The notes under the pieces were generated by a model that did no database searches, was not told the origin of the DNA, and saw only the letters and a program-made list of their open reading frames with translations. 64,000 nt of DNA from positions 1,116,001-1,180,000 of the forward strand of contig NZ_CP179213.1 in assembly GCF_051201685.1 (NCBI RefSeq), in the 5' to 3' direction. Positions 9,179-17,369 of the stretch are shown piece after piece; the first letter of the stretch is position 1; each line of letters starts with the position of its first letter. The translations under genes were made by a program, and so were the position numbers. The DNA comes from Luminiphilus sp051201685. GTDB lineage: Bacteria > Pseudomonadota > Gammaproteobacteria > Pseudomonadales > Halieaceae.

Positions 9179-9661
9179 ATGGATATTTCGGTCGGTATCA
9201 TTATGGGTTCACGCTCTGATTGGAGTGTGATGGAAGCGGCGGCCAATATGCTCGACGCTCTTGGTATACGCTATGAGTGTAAAGTCGTTTCAGCCCACAG
9301 AACTCCAGATCGACTTTATGCCTATGCCCGCGAAGCCAGAGGCCGGGGCTTGAAAGCGATTATTGCCGGCGCCGGCGGGGCTGCTCATTTGCCAGGTATG
9401 TGTGCCGCAATGACGCCGGTACCCGTTCTTGGCGTGCCTGTTGCTGCTACGGTTCTCAATGGCGCCGATGCCATGCTTTCCATCGCTCAGATGCCTAAAG
9501 GTGTGCCAGTGGCTACTTTTGCCATTGGGCAACCAGGCGCTGCCAACGCAGCGCTGTTTGCTGCGGCTATGTTGGCGAACAACGACCCAACGATCGCCGC
9601 AGCCCTAGACCTTTTTCGAGAAGAGCAAACAGCCGCTGTTCCAGAGGATGTGATCGATTGA
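9179..9661 (+). CDS. purE: 5-(carboxyamino)imidazole ribonucleotide mutase PurE
   Basis: Converts N5-CAIR to CAIR in de novo purine synthesis, in the cytoplasm. At 160 aa it has normal class I PurE length. The phosphate/substrate loops IIMGSRSDW (residues 7-15) and VVSAHRTPDR (about 37-46) are intact, and the conserved AGAGGAAHLPG follows at about residue 62. The segment VPVAATVLNGADAMLSI is slightly divergent from the usual VPVxSxxLxGxDSLLSI but keeps the core. It is coupled to purK by a TTGA overlap: the purK TTG start shares bases with the purE stop. Confidence 0.97.
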   Translation: MDISVGIIMGSRSDWSVMEAAANMLDALGIRYECKVVSAHRTPDRLYAYAREARGRGLKAIIAGAGGAAHLPGMCAAMTPVPVLGVPVAATVLNGADAMLSIAQMPKGVPVATFAIGQPGAANAALFAAAMLANNDPTIAAALDLFREEQTAAVPEDVID

Positions 9662-10740
9662 AAACTCGCTTGGGCATCATTGGTTGTGGCCAGCTCAGTC
9701 AGATGTTGGGAGAGGCTGCTAACCGGCAAGGAGTGTCTGTCGCGTTTTTATGTCTCGATGAAATACCTGTTGTGCAGGGCTTGGGGCCAATTTTTGAAGC
9801 TTCAGACTTGGAAGCGTTTCTGAGTGTCTGTGATGTGGTAACCGTTGAGCGCGAGAGCATTGATGACGTGATCTTGCAGCGGGTGCGGGATACCGTCGGA
9901 TTGGCGCCGCGCTACGAGGCGTTGGTCGTACTGCGTGAACGAGACACCCAGAAAGCCATGCTTGATGCTTTGGAGATTCCAACGTCCCCTTGGTTCTGTG
10001 CAGCCAGCAGAGAAGCATTGCTTGAGGGTATGGCGGCCGCGCCACAGAGCGCCCTCCGTTGTAAGCGAACCCTAGGGGGCTATGACGGCGGCGGGCAGTG
10101 GCGGGTAACTTCTGCTGCAGACAGTGCACAAATCCCCGACGATGGCTTTCCAGTGATTGCTGAGGCTGAGATCGCTATTGAGCGTGAGTTAGCGATTGTT
10201 GTGGCTAGAGATAGTGATGGGGCGGTGATGACCTACCCCATGACGGAAAACGTCATGCGTGACGGCATTCTTATTGGCAGCTTGGTGCCCGCCAACGTCA
10301 CTGATGCGATGACTGATGAGGCGACGCGGTTCGCACACTCGCTCGTGAATGCAATGGATTACGTGGGAGTGTTGGCCATAGAGTTCTTTGTGACCGAGGA
10401 GCGCCTCATCGTGAATGAAATAGCTCCCCGCGTGCACAATACGGGGCATTGGACTATTGGTGCCGTGGGTGCCGATCAGTTTACTCAGCATGTTGTTTGC
10501 ACCTTAGGGGGCAAGGTTCGCGAGGTCTCGTTTGCAGGTGCTGCGGCTATGGTCAATCTTCTTGATGATAAGTTTCCAGCCACATTGCCTGAGGGCGGCG
10601 TGCGCAGTCTTATTCAGACTTACGGTAAAGGGCATAGAAAAGGTCGTAAAGTCGGGCACGTTACCCTTTTAGGATCAGATACAAATGTGATCCGAGAGGC
10701 GGCAAAAAACCTCATTGATGAGTTGCATGGTGCTGGGTGA
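9658..10740 (+). CDS. purK: N5-carboxyaminoimidazole ribonucleotide synthetase PurK
   Basis: ATP-grasp enzyme that carboxylates AIR with bicarbonate to N5-CAIR, the substrate of PurE. It is 360 aa, with N-terminal LGIIGCGQLSQML (residues 4-16), the ATP-grasp segment CKRTLGGYDGGGQW, and the metal-binding EIAPRVHNTGHWT near residue 255. The start is a TTG at 9658 overlapping the purE stop, and the reading frame gives the conserved N-terminus immediately, so this unusual start is well supported. It is the last gene of the purEK operon, closed by a strong terminator 20 to 50 bp downstream. Confidence 0.97.
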   Translation: MKTRLGIIGCGQLSQMLGEAANRQGVSVAFLCLDEIPVVQGLGPIFEASDLEAFLSVCDVVTVERESIDDVILQRVRDTVGLAPRYEALVVLRERDTQKAMLDALEIPTSPWFCAASREALLEGMAAAPQSALRCKRTLGGYDGGGQWRVTSAADSAQIPDDGFPVIAEAEIAIERELAIVVARDSDGAVMTYPMTENVMRDGILIGSLVPANVTDAMTDEATRFAHSLVNAMDYVGVLAIEFFVTEERLIVNEIAPRVHNTGHWTIGAVGADQFTQHVVCTLGGKVREVSFAGAAAMVNLLDDKFPATLPEGGVRSLIQTYGKGHRKGRKVGHVTLLGSDTNVIREAAKNLIDELHGAG

Positions 10741-10758
10741 GTTAGCCGGCTGAGCATT

Positions 10759-10790
10759 AAAAAACCCCGCTGATACGCGGGGTTTTTTTT
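10759..10790. terminator. Rho-independent terminator after purK
   Basis: CCCCGC (10765-10770) pairs with GCGGGG (10777-10782) around a TGATAC loop. The stem is preceded by a run of A and followed by eight T, so it can work in both directions and probably also ends the minus-strand NTF2-like gene. Confidence 0.93.
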
Positions 10791-10836
10791 GGGTGCCAAG
10801 CTCAGACAATCTTGGCGCAAGAACTGTTTTGGACTC

Positions 10837-11208
10837 TCAGCCTTCTGGCATGGCTGAACTGTGGTGTTCGAGTATTTTCCAGTCCCCGTCGATCTGCTGG
10901 TAGAGATAACTAAAGCGTGCGGTGACCGAGCTCCCGTCGCCGAAGGTGAAGGTATACACCCCGGCGTTGCTGACTAAATTCTCTGCCAAGTGCCGAGTAT
11001 TAGCCTCGTCAATGACGCCTTGAGGTTGTTTGCTCAGAAAGTTTACAAAGTAATCTCTGATTTCAGCATGATTGTGGCGCACCTGATTTGAAACGGTAGG
11101 TAGCAGGATGGCATCTGTGGCGTAAAGCGCGGTCACTTGATCCGGGTCGCCGGTTTGCAGTGCTGCGTTCCAATTGGCAAACAACTGCACGATGTCTTGC
11201 TTGGTCAT
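10837..11208 (-). CDS. SnoaL/NTF2-like (SgcJ/EcaC-type) protein
   Basis: A 123-aa cystatin-like alpha+beta cone fold. The pattern FANWNAALQTGDPDQVTALY, ATDAILLPTVS, then IRDYFVNFL and DWKILEHHSS matches the CaMKII-association-domain/SgcJ-EcaC group within the NTF2 superfamily. These small proteins bind hydrophobic ligands or act as isomerases or hydrolases, and no specific reaction can be assigned. It is cytoplasmic, with no signal peptide. It lies 61 bp downstream of the SulP gene on the same strand and could be co-transcribed. GGAG lies 9 nt before the ATG at 11208. Confidence 0.85.
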   Translation of the reverse strand: MTKQDIVQLFANWNAALQTGDPDQVTALYATDAILLPTVSNQVRHNHAEIRDYFVNFLSKQPQGVIDEANTRHLAENLVSNAGVYTFTFGDGSSVTARFSYLYQQIDGDWKILEHHSSAMPEG

Positions 11209-11269
11209 TACTTCATTCTCCTAGTTCAATTTTGGGTTGCGGTACAACCCTCTCTGATTAAGCCAAGGC

Positions 11270-12937
11270 TTAATTTTCAACGGTGGTTTTTGGGGGGTTA
11301 GCACGCGAGCGACGGCTCAGCTTGCCGGCATACTCGTCCCTTAAAGTACGCAGTAATTCAACCCGATCGGTATACCTTGCACTACCTAGATCGAGGCAAC
11401 AGTCAGCGCCTAACCCCACCATGGTATCGGCGATGTCATCACTCATACCTGTAATGTATATTTTTTTCCCCGCACGTTCGGCATCGCAAGCGATGGTCTC
11501 AACTGCGCGCACTGCCGAAACGTCAATGAAGGGTACTCGGCAAAAATCTAGGACGATGGCATGCATACCATCTCGATACCGTTCTCTCACATGGTGGCCT
11601 ACGTCGGCGGCAGCCCCAAAACTTAAGGGCCCTCCAAATTCAAATACCGTTACCCGATCTTTGAGGGTCTCGATCAGGTCCTGCTCCTCCTCGCTGGTTG
11701 CGGTAAGGGGTCGAGACAGCAGGTCGTCAAGCTGTGCTTTTGCGACCTGGCGGACGTAAGCCAATGCCGCGAGCACGACACCTGCTCCCACGGCGGTGAT
11801 CAAATCGACCAGTACAGTCAGACCCAGCACCAGTGCCATTAGCGCCAAATCCCATCGCGGACCACGGTGGGCATTACGGAGGTAGCTGAAGTCGATGATG
11901 TCGAGCCCCACTTTGATTAACACACCAGCGAGTGCCGCGTGGGGGATATAGGCGGCGACAGGACCAAGGCCCAAGACCACGGCTACAAGAACGACTGAGT
12001 GAATCATGCCGGATATTTTTGTGTGACCCCCGGAGCGAATATTAACTACGGTTCGCATGGTCGCGCCGGCGCCGGCGATGCCGCCAAATAAGCCTGCTAC
12101 CGCGTTACCTATACCTTGACCGATCAATTCTTGATTGGAGTCATGCCGTGTCCTCGTCATGTTGTCAGCGACCAGGGAGGTCAGCAGGCTGTCGATGGCA
12201 CCCAACACAGCAAGGATAAATGCGGCTTCAATGACCAGCATCATGGCGCCTTGACTAAAACTGGGCATATGGAAGCTGGGCAGTCCACTAGGTATATCAC
12301 CTAAAATCGGTGTCTCACCTAAAAACAGCGATACCACTGTGCCGGCCGTGAGAGCCGCTAATGCGGCGGGCAAGTACTTTCCCCAAGCCGTTGGCCAACC
12401 GTAAACTACGATAAGCGTCACTGCTGCAACGGCAAGCGCCGACATATTGATGTCGGTAAGTGCAGTTGGTAGGTACTGAAGTGCAGGGATGGTGCCCGCA
12501 GGTGCCATATGGCCTAGGGTGGCGTCGAGCTGCAGAATAATAATGATGACCCCGATTCCACTCATAAACCCAGAGACCACGGGGTAGGGCACGAGCCGAA
12601 TGAAATCTCCCAGCTTGATAAGGCCGAAAATGATCTGAAAGACGCCGGCTAAGACAACCGCAGTTAGAATCAGACCAACATCCCCCGAAAGGCTGGCAAA
12701 TAAGCCCGCGAGGACGACCACCATAGGGCCGGTTGGGCCCGAGACATTGGTGGGCGTGCCTCCAAGCCAAGCAGCGAAGAAACCCACAATGATGGCACCG
12801 TACATACCTGCCATGGGGCCAAGCCCCGACGCCACGCCAAAGGCGAGAGCCAGTGGAATGGCCACAACGCCTGCCGTGAGACCGCCGTAGATATCGCCCC
12901 TGAGGTGTTTTAAGTCGAATGTGTATGCAGCGCGCAT
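11270..12937 (-). CDS. SulP-family inorganic anion transporter with STAS domain
   Basis: Inner-membrane anion transporter (555 aa) of the SLC26/SulP family, which carries bicarbonate, sulfate or similar anions, often with Na+ or H+. The N-terminal two-thirds holds many membrane helices beginning GDIYGGLTAGVVAIPLALAF and including the SGPTGPM loop. A cytoplasmic STAS domain starts near residue 425 (TVFEFGGPLSFGAA) and has VPFIDVSAVRAVE, the anti-sigma-antagonist-like loop. The BicA-like bicarbonate type is most likely for a marine bacterium but is an inference. A LysR regulator is divergent, and a LysR-type box lies in the shared upstream region. Confidence 0.93.
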   Translation of the reverse strand: MRAAYTFDLKHLRGDIYGGLTAGVVAIPLALAFGVASGLGPMAGMYGAIIVGFFAAWLGGTPTNVSGPTGPMVVVLAGLFASLSGDVGLILTAVVLAGVFQIIFGLIKLGDFIRLVPYPVVSGFMSGIGVIIIILQLDATLGHMAPAGTIPALQYLPTALTDINMSALAVAAVTLIVVYGWPTAWGKYLPAALAALTAGTVVSLFLGETPILGDIPSGLPSFHMPSFSQGAMMLVIEAAFILAVLGAIDSLLTSLVADNMTRTRHDSNQELIGQGIGNAVAGLFGGIAGAGATMRTVVNIRSGGHTKISGMIHSVVLVAVVLGLGPVAAYIPHAALAGVLIKVGLDIIDFSYLRNAHRGPRWDLALMALVLGLTVLVDLITAVGAGVVLAALAYVRQVAKAQLDDLLSRPLTATSEEEQDLIETLKDRVTVFEFGGPLSFGAAADVGHHVRERYRDGMHAIVLDFCRVPFIDVSAVRAVETIACDAERAGKKIYITGMSDDIADTMVGLGADCCLDLGSARYTDRVELLRTLRDEYAGKLSRRSRANPPKTTVEN

Positions 12938-13000
12938 GACAAATACCGTGTTTGTTCAAAGATGCGTAATGTACGTGCAATGGTATATGAAAGGTTTTAC

Positions 13001-13024
13001 TATTTGGCGATAGATTTTTGCTAT
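13001..13024. promoter_or_regulatory. Putative LysR operator between sulP and lysR genes
   Basis: In the 303-bp divergent gap (12938-13240) the half-sites CTAT, ATAG and CTAT are arranged as CTAT-N6-ATAG-N7-CTAT. The ATAG-N7-CTAT part (13010-13024) is a T-N11-A palindrome, the classic LysR-type recognition shape. It lies about 75 bp from the sulP start and 215 bp from the lysR start. Nothing else was recognised in the gap. Confidence 0.5.
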
Positions 13025-13240
13025 ATGCTGGTGATACCCATCTCCAAGGTGTTTTTTTATTGAGTCATAGCAAGACATCTGACTCTTAAAAGCCGGTACT
13101 TCCTGAGCAAGGCCAGAGAAAAGCCTTCGATTCAGAGGGATACCAAGAGCGTTGTTACGTGACGATTGGCCAATGGTGGTGCTTCATATCAGCCCTGTGA
13201 AGTTCGTGTTTCTCAGTCCACAGAAGACGGAGTAAGAAAA

Positions 13241-14164
13241 ATGGCTTCCCTGAGGCAGCTAGAATACTTTGCTGAAGTCGCAGATGCTGGCTCGTTGCGT
13301 CAGGCGGCGCAGCGACTGGGTGTTACTCAGCCTACGCTGACGGTTCAGCTTCGCGCACTCGAAGAAATCTTGGGCGTGGTGCTGTTTGAACGCACCCGAA
13401 ACGCCACATTGTTGACACCCGTGGGAAGAGATCTTTTGCCCGAGGCGCTATCGCTCCTCTCCCAGTGGCGCAATATGGTGGAAAGCGCGCACCTCATTGG
13501 CAATCACAGTCATTCGACCTACCGTCTCGGTGTGCCCCAAACGCTGGGTCCCTACCTGTTGCCCAGTTTACTGCCCACTCTGCATCAACGATTTCAGCGG
13601 CTTCGCCTACACGTTAGGGAAGAGGTGCCCGATATGTTGCTCAAGGGCTTAGAGGAAGGGCGTTTCGACATTGTCATCGGACCCATTTCCACAGTGCCCG
13701 ACACGATAGTTAGAGAACCCATGTTTCGGGAGCCGCTCTATCTGGCAAGCCCGGTCGATATGGACGTGGCCCCGCATAGTAATGTTGCGGAAAGCGACCT
13801 CAGTGGTCTGGAGATTCTCGCTGTTGAGAAGGGCCATACGTTACGCCGAGAGGTTGAGCGCATCTGTGAGCGAACCGGTGCGCGTTTGAATACCGACTAT
13901 GAGGGCACGAGCTTAGATACACTGCGTCAAATGGTGGTGATGGGTATGGGCCTTGCATTTTTACCGGCGCTCTACGTGCGCAGCGAGATCCATAGACCCG
14001 AGGAGTTGCGCGTCCAACCTTTGCAGGGTGGGAGATTGTTCCGAGAGCATGCCTTCTTATACCGCCGCAACGCACCCACACGTCACTTTTATCAAGAACT
14101 GCAGGCGCAGATTCGTGAGGTAATCACCAGGGATCTCAGTGACACTGTAATTCCTCTGAGTTGA
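13241..14164 (+). CDS. LysR-family transcriptional regulator
   Basis: A 307-aa regulator with an N-terminal winged helix-turn-helix (residues 1-60, LRQLEYFAEVADAGSLRQAAQ, SQPTLT-like helix at about 30) and a C-terminal periplasmic-binding-like effector domain. The ATG at 13241 is chosen because GGAG lies 9 nt upstream and the LysR consensus begins there; an in-frame extension to 13166 lacks family similarity. The divergent SulP transporter is the most likely target, with the T-N11-A palindrome at 13010-13024 as the candidate site. The effector is unknown. It ends at a good terminator. Confidence 0.93.
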   Translation: MASLRQLEYFAEVADAGSLRQAAQRLGVTQPTLTVQLRALEEILGVVLFERTRNATLLTPVGRDLLPEALSLLSQWRNMVESAHLIGNHSHSTYRLGVPQTLGPYLLPSLLPTLHQRFQRLRLHVREEVPDMLLKGLEEGRFDIVIGPISTVPDTIVREPMFREPLYLASPVDMDVAPHSNVAESDLSGLEILAVEKGHTLRREVERICERTGARLNTDYEGTSLDTLRQMVVMGMGLAFLPALYVRSEIHRPEELRVQPLQGGRLFREHAFLYRRNAPTRHFYQELQAQIREVITRDLSDTVIPLS

Positions 14165-14167
14165 TGT

Positions 14168-14208
14168 GCGGGATGCTCATTGACACTGAGCACCCCGCGA
14201 GGTTTTTT
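14168..14208 (+). terminator. Rho-independent terminator after lysR gene
   Basis: GCGGG-A-TGCTCA (14168-14179) pairs with TGAGCA-C-CCCGC (14187-14198) around a 7-nt loop: 11 pairs with one mismatch. After GAGG there is a run of six T. It overlaps the end of the convergent secreted-protein gene. Confidence 0.88.
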
Positions 14209-14974
14209 ACAGGTTGTTAAAGGTCGACTCATAGACAAAGGAGTTTGAGCCTTCACAACTCACCAACAGATTCATATTGGTCTCCATAGAGGGATTCTCC
14301 GCGGCAAAGTCTAGCCAGTTAACTGCCATGTGAGCCCTGGAATCAAAGGAGTACCAATAGTTGACTTGCATAAAGTCGAATTCGGAGCCGCCATCAAATC
14401 CCATGTAGGGAAATAAATAGCTGATTGCCCAGCCCTTGAAGCCGCCTTCTTCCATAACTTCTTTATTAGCTGCAGCCTGAGCGTAGACTTGATCGATAGA
14501 TACACCGTCTTTGAGCGAACAAGGAGAAAATTGAACAGGACGCTTAGCATCTCGGTCTTCCGCTGGAATTGCGACGCGACTTACGAGGCTGTCAATAGTG
14601 GCGACAGACCGTTTGCAACTCGATGCAGGTCCTGCGGGTTCGCCTTCTGAGTTTTCTGCCAGCCAATCAGCATACTCATTGGCATAGGAGCCCCACTCTT
14701 TATACATCGCCTCGCCATCTGGCCAGGTCCCCCAGAGGATGTAATCGTAGTTGCTGGTATCCCCGCTATGCATTGGCGTCATGATCGCCTGTGCGTACTT
14801 GGTGCCTTTGGCCTTCGAAAATTCGCCGTATCGTTGGCTTTGTGTTCTGACGTCATCCATTGTTTTTTCTGGATTCAGCGAACAATAAACGAACTCTGAG
14901 CGCATCTGGGCTTCTTGTGCCTGCAACACGGAACTTGCGAAAAGCGTAAGGAGTAGAACTGAAAAATAGCGCAT
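14207..14974 (-). CDS. Secreted protein with two internal repeats, function unknown
   Basis: A 255-aa protein with a signal peptide (hydrophobic residues 4-15, probable cleavage after LQA at about 19), hence periplasmic or secreted. The mature part looks duplicated: residues about 26-110 (FVYCSLNPEKTMDDV, later SNYDYILWGTW) resemble residues about 155-235 (FSPCSLKDGVSIDQV, later SEFDFMQVNYW). Each half begins with a Cys-Ser-Leu and has the length of a dimeric alpha/beta barrel (ferredoxin-like) unit, so a fused pseudo-dimer is likely. I do not recognise a named family or function. The gene stands alone between the lysR terminator and an AT-rich gap. Confidence 0.75.
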   Translation of the reverse strand: MRYFSVLLLTLFASSVLQAQEAQMRSEFVYCSLNPEKTMDDVRTQSQRYGEFSKAKGTKYAQAIMTPMHSGDTSNYDYILWGTWPDGEAMYKEWGSYANEYADWLAENSEGEPAGPASSCKRSVATIDSLVSRVAIPAEDRDAKRPVQFSPCSLKDGVSIDQVYAQAAANKEVMEEGGFKGWAISYLFPYMGFDGGSEFDFMQVNYWYSFDSRAHMAVNWLDFAAENPSMETNMNLLVSCEGSNSFVYESTFNNL

Positions 14975-15704
14975 AGTTTTGGCCTTTTTTAGTTGAAGTT
15001 ATTTTTTTTAGTCATCAAATGTTGCGTGATGCCATCACCTGAATGTAGACACCAACGAGAATTCTGCGAGACATTCTTGTTAAAAAGGAGAACTGGATTC
15101 CAACTTAAGGGGAATCAGTGCCTTTTTACAAAGCTTGAATTTTTTACGGAGAAGTCTTGGAAAGCGTCTATCTTGGTCGGAAAAAAGTCGGTTTAGCTAA
15201 ATAAATTAAGAGTGCTTATTGTTCCTGGCGAGTTCCAAATTCAGGGCGCCACAGGGAGTTGAAATAATCTGCGGCAGTGTTTTTCACAGCCATACGAATT
15301 GATATTTAGGGCTTCCTCTTCAATCGCAGCATCGCCCAGAGTAAGCCCTGCATCTTGATGCCGACATCAGTTGTCACACCATCGATGATTCTGAAGCTTG
15401 GACGCGAGATTTTCTCGCAGCTCAAAATAAAGTTTGATCAAGTCACTCTTTTGCTCCCGTCCATCTTTGCCAAAAAAAGGGTGAATCGCCAGAGCCAAAT
15501 CATGAAGTTGGTGTCGGATACCTGCGCGACACATAGGCACCGAATACGGGTACGCGGGTTGTAATAAGGGCCTTCATCCCGTCTTATAGTGCAGGTGTAC
15601 GATGCTCGCCTAACAAGCCCGCTGCTATTGTCTACACGGGTGCTGTCCCTTTGAGTTTCTAGATAGGCATAGCATGTTTGGAACATTCAATTCGAGTAGA
15701 TCCT
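14975..15704. other. 730-bp AT-rich gap upstream of the selenoprotein cassette
   Basis: No gene is convincing here. The first 200 bp are strongly AT-rich, unlike the surroundings. The left copy of a 29-bp direct repeat lies at 15225-15253. On the minus strand next to it are short coding-like stretches (for example TLGDAAIEEEALNINSYG) broken by stops and frameshifts, which may be a decayed gene. TATAGT at 15585-15590 is a possible -10 box for the downstream operon, without a clear -35 box. Confidence 0.4.
15225..15253 (+). repeat. Direct repeat, left copy flanking selenoprotein cassette
   Basis: 29 bp beginning CTGGCGAGTTCCAAATTCAG. It matches 18538-18566 at 28 of 29 positions in the same orientation; the difference is G versus A at the 24th base. 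Weaker similarity continues about 35 bp to the right. It could be an attachment or recombination footprint, or the tail of a duplicated gene: on the minus strand both copies read LWxPEFGTRQ. Confidence 0.8.
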
Positions 15705-16724
15705 ATGACGACCTACGCAACACTCGAAGACATTGAAAACTGTATGGATAATGGCTGGACCGATGGTCTCCCCGTTATTCCACCTTACGGCAGTCTTGTG
15801 GGTGCAATGCTCGAGGCTATGGGTTGGCAGGGTTCCGACGCGGTGGGTGAAATCCCAGAGCAGAATATCGTTATTAGGGCGGAAAAAGCCGCGGCTACTG
15901 CAGTAATGGCCGGTTGTAAAACCGAATACGGCCCATTGCTGAGAGCACTGACCGAAGGCTTGCTGGACCCCAAACTCAATCTCAGTGGCGTAGAAGTGAC
16001 TACTGGTGGTGCTGCGGTTTTGGTCATTGTCAGTGGTCCCATAGTTGAGCAGCTAGGTTTTGAACACGAAACCAATGCGCTGGGTGCCAATTGTCGCGCA
16101 AATGCCACGGTTGGACGCTTTGCTCAAATGATGCGCTACTTTTGTGGGCGAGGTGGCGGCGTGCTGCAGTCCCACGGCACTATCGGTCACCCAGGACGAC
16201 TCAGCTTTTGCATCGCAGAGCACCCGAATACAGAGTGGGGGGCTTACCACACGCAGTATGGTTTGCCCGAAACAGCGTCTGCGATCTCGCTGATGTCAAC
16301 TGAAGGGCCGACCTCTGTGAACAACCATTACGGTGATACAGGCGCTCATATTCTTGACACCATTGGTGATGCCCTATGCCATGCAGGCCAAACCGCATGG
16401 TATTACCGCTCCGGTGGTTTCGTGGTTGTTATTCCGCCAGATCACATGGCACTTGTGGCCAAAGACTTCAATCGTGAACAGGCGCTGGAGTACATTTATA
16501 AAAACGCCAGACGACAAACCGACGAGCTGGCAGATTTTGGCCGTATCGCCAAGAACCCGATTGAGTTTGCTGAGGTTGAACCCGGGGAATTACGTTCACC
16601 GTTGAAAAGCCCCGAGCAATTGACATTTATCGAATGTGGCAGCAACGGCGGCCGTTTTTCAGCCATCATCCCGCGCTGGGTTGGGAGTACCCACGCCGTG
16701 TGTAAACAAATAAAGAGCGCCTAA
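15705..16724 (+). CDS. Uncharacterised protein of the UGSC selenoprotein operon
   Basis: A 339-aa soluble protein with no signal peptide or membrane segment. The N-terminus has NGWTDGLPVIPPYGSLV (residues about 15-31), a motif I associate with proteins encoded beside, or fused to, UGSC-type selenoproteins. Several conserved-looking Cys lie in MAGCKTEYG (about residue 71), GANCRANATVG and YFCGRGGGV, with a glycine-rich SHGTIGHPGRLSFC later. No catalytic family is recognised. ATG at 15705 is preferred to the TTG at 15678, although its ribosome site (GAG, 9 nt upstream) is weak. The selenoprotein gene follows after 30 bp on the same strand, so co-expression and a shared reaction are likely. Confidence 0.8.
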   Translation: MTTYATLEDIENCMDNGWTDGLPVIPPYGSLVGAMLEAMGWQGSDAVGEIPEQNIVIRAEKAAATAVMAGCKTEYGPLLRALTEGLLDPKLNLSGVEVTTGGAAVLVIVSGPIVEQLGFEHETNALGANCRANATVGRFAQMMRYFCGRGGGVLQSHGTIGHPGRLSFCIAEHPNTEWGAYHTQYGLPETASAISLMSTEGPTSVNNHYGDTGAHILDTIGDALCHAGQTAWYYRSGGFVVVIPPDHMALVAKDFNREQALEYIYKNARRQTDELADFGRIAKNPIEFAEVEPGELRSPLKSPEQLTFIECGSNGGRFSAIIPRWVGSTHAVCKQIKSA

Positions 16725-16754
16725 AAGTTTCAGTTGTTAGCAATGGAGAGTGTA

Positions 16755-17369
16755 ATGACAAAATCAACCACTAATGGATCAGGCTACAACCCGCCGGCGA
16801 AACAACTCACCAGTTGTGGAGACGTTTCATGCGAATTGCTGGTTGACCCAATACCAAGGCCTACGCCTGAGGCCATCACGGTCAGTCTGAGGCCAAAGGT
16901 AGCAAAGGTGACGTTTGTTGATCACCATAAGCCAAACAGCAAGGTGATCATGGGGTACGCGCAGGGTATCTTGCGAGATCGCGGCATTGAGGTCGAAGAC
17001 CAGATTCTCATTAAGGCTGACGCCAGTACCCGAATGCCAGAAGCTATGCTGCAATCGCTCTCCCAGGAGCGGGGGCTGATCCTCTGCGGTATATCCGACT
17101 GAGGCAGTTGTTCGTCGGGCAGTTCGCTTGACTCAATAGCACTTCAGCGACTCGGCGTGGCCGGGTTCGCGGTATTAACGCAACCTTTCGGGGATCAGAT
17201 TGATCGCTGCATGACCTATCAACCTTCTGATAGACCTTTGCCCGCAATCGTTGTGGATCATCCTACCCAAATGGTGGAAGACGATGTGTTGCATCGTCGC
17301 GCAGAGCAGATTGCCGATGCAGTCGAGCGTTTACTTAATGATGAAGAACCGGAGAATCCATCGCTATGA
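16755..17369 (+). CDS. UGSC-motif selenoprotein (in-frame TGA = selenocysteine)
   Basis: The frame from ATG 16755 (GGAG 7 nt upstream) runs 115 codons to a TGA at 17100-17102, continues in the same frame as GSCSSGSLDSIALQRLG and stays open to the TGA at 17367-17369. If the first TGA is selenocysteine the protein is 204 aa with Sec116-Gly-Ser-Cys119, the UGSC redox motif of a known selenoprotein family. Residues before the TGA (GLILCGISD) form a beta-strand-like run leading into a Cys-loop, and the part after it has normal coding character (PFGDQIDRC, helical AEQIADAVERLL). A SECIS-like hairpin starts 11 nt after the TGA. The true stop overlaps the next start as ATGA. Conventional callers would split it in two. 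The reaction is unknown; UxxC sites usually act in thiol or reductase chemistry. Confidence 0.92.
17103..17132 (+). promoter_or_regulatory. Putative bacterial SECIS element
   Basis: Directly after the Sec TGA, an 11-nt spacer is followed by GTCGGGC (17114-17120), loop AGTTC (17121-17125) and GCTTGAC (17126-17132): seven pairs including two G-T wobbles. The 11-nt spacing to the upper stem equals that of the E. coli fdhF SECIS, and the loop contains the GU dinucleotide expected for SelB contact. No bulged U is evident, so the fold is supported but not proven. Confidence 0.65.

Noticed and set aside
11283..11759. 158-codon plus-strand frame opposite the STAS domain of the SulP gene
   Set aside because: Antisense shadow of a clear gene, no domain and no ribosome site.
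12315..12980. 221-codon minus-strand frame overlapping the SulP gene
   Set aside because: Shadow of the transporter gene in another frame, rich in Cys, His and Arg without any domain.
15438..15686. 82-codon minus-strand frame upstream of the selenoprotein operon
   Set aside because: No domain or ribosome site was recognised, and it lies in the AT-rich leader region.
17157..17369. A separate 70-codon gene after the UGSC TGA
   Set aside because: It is in the same frame as the 16755 gene and is simply its C-terminal part after the selenocysteine codon.
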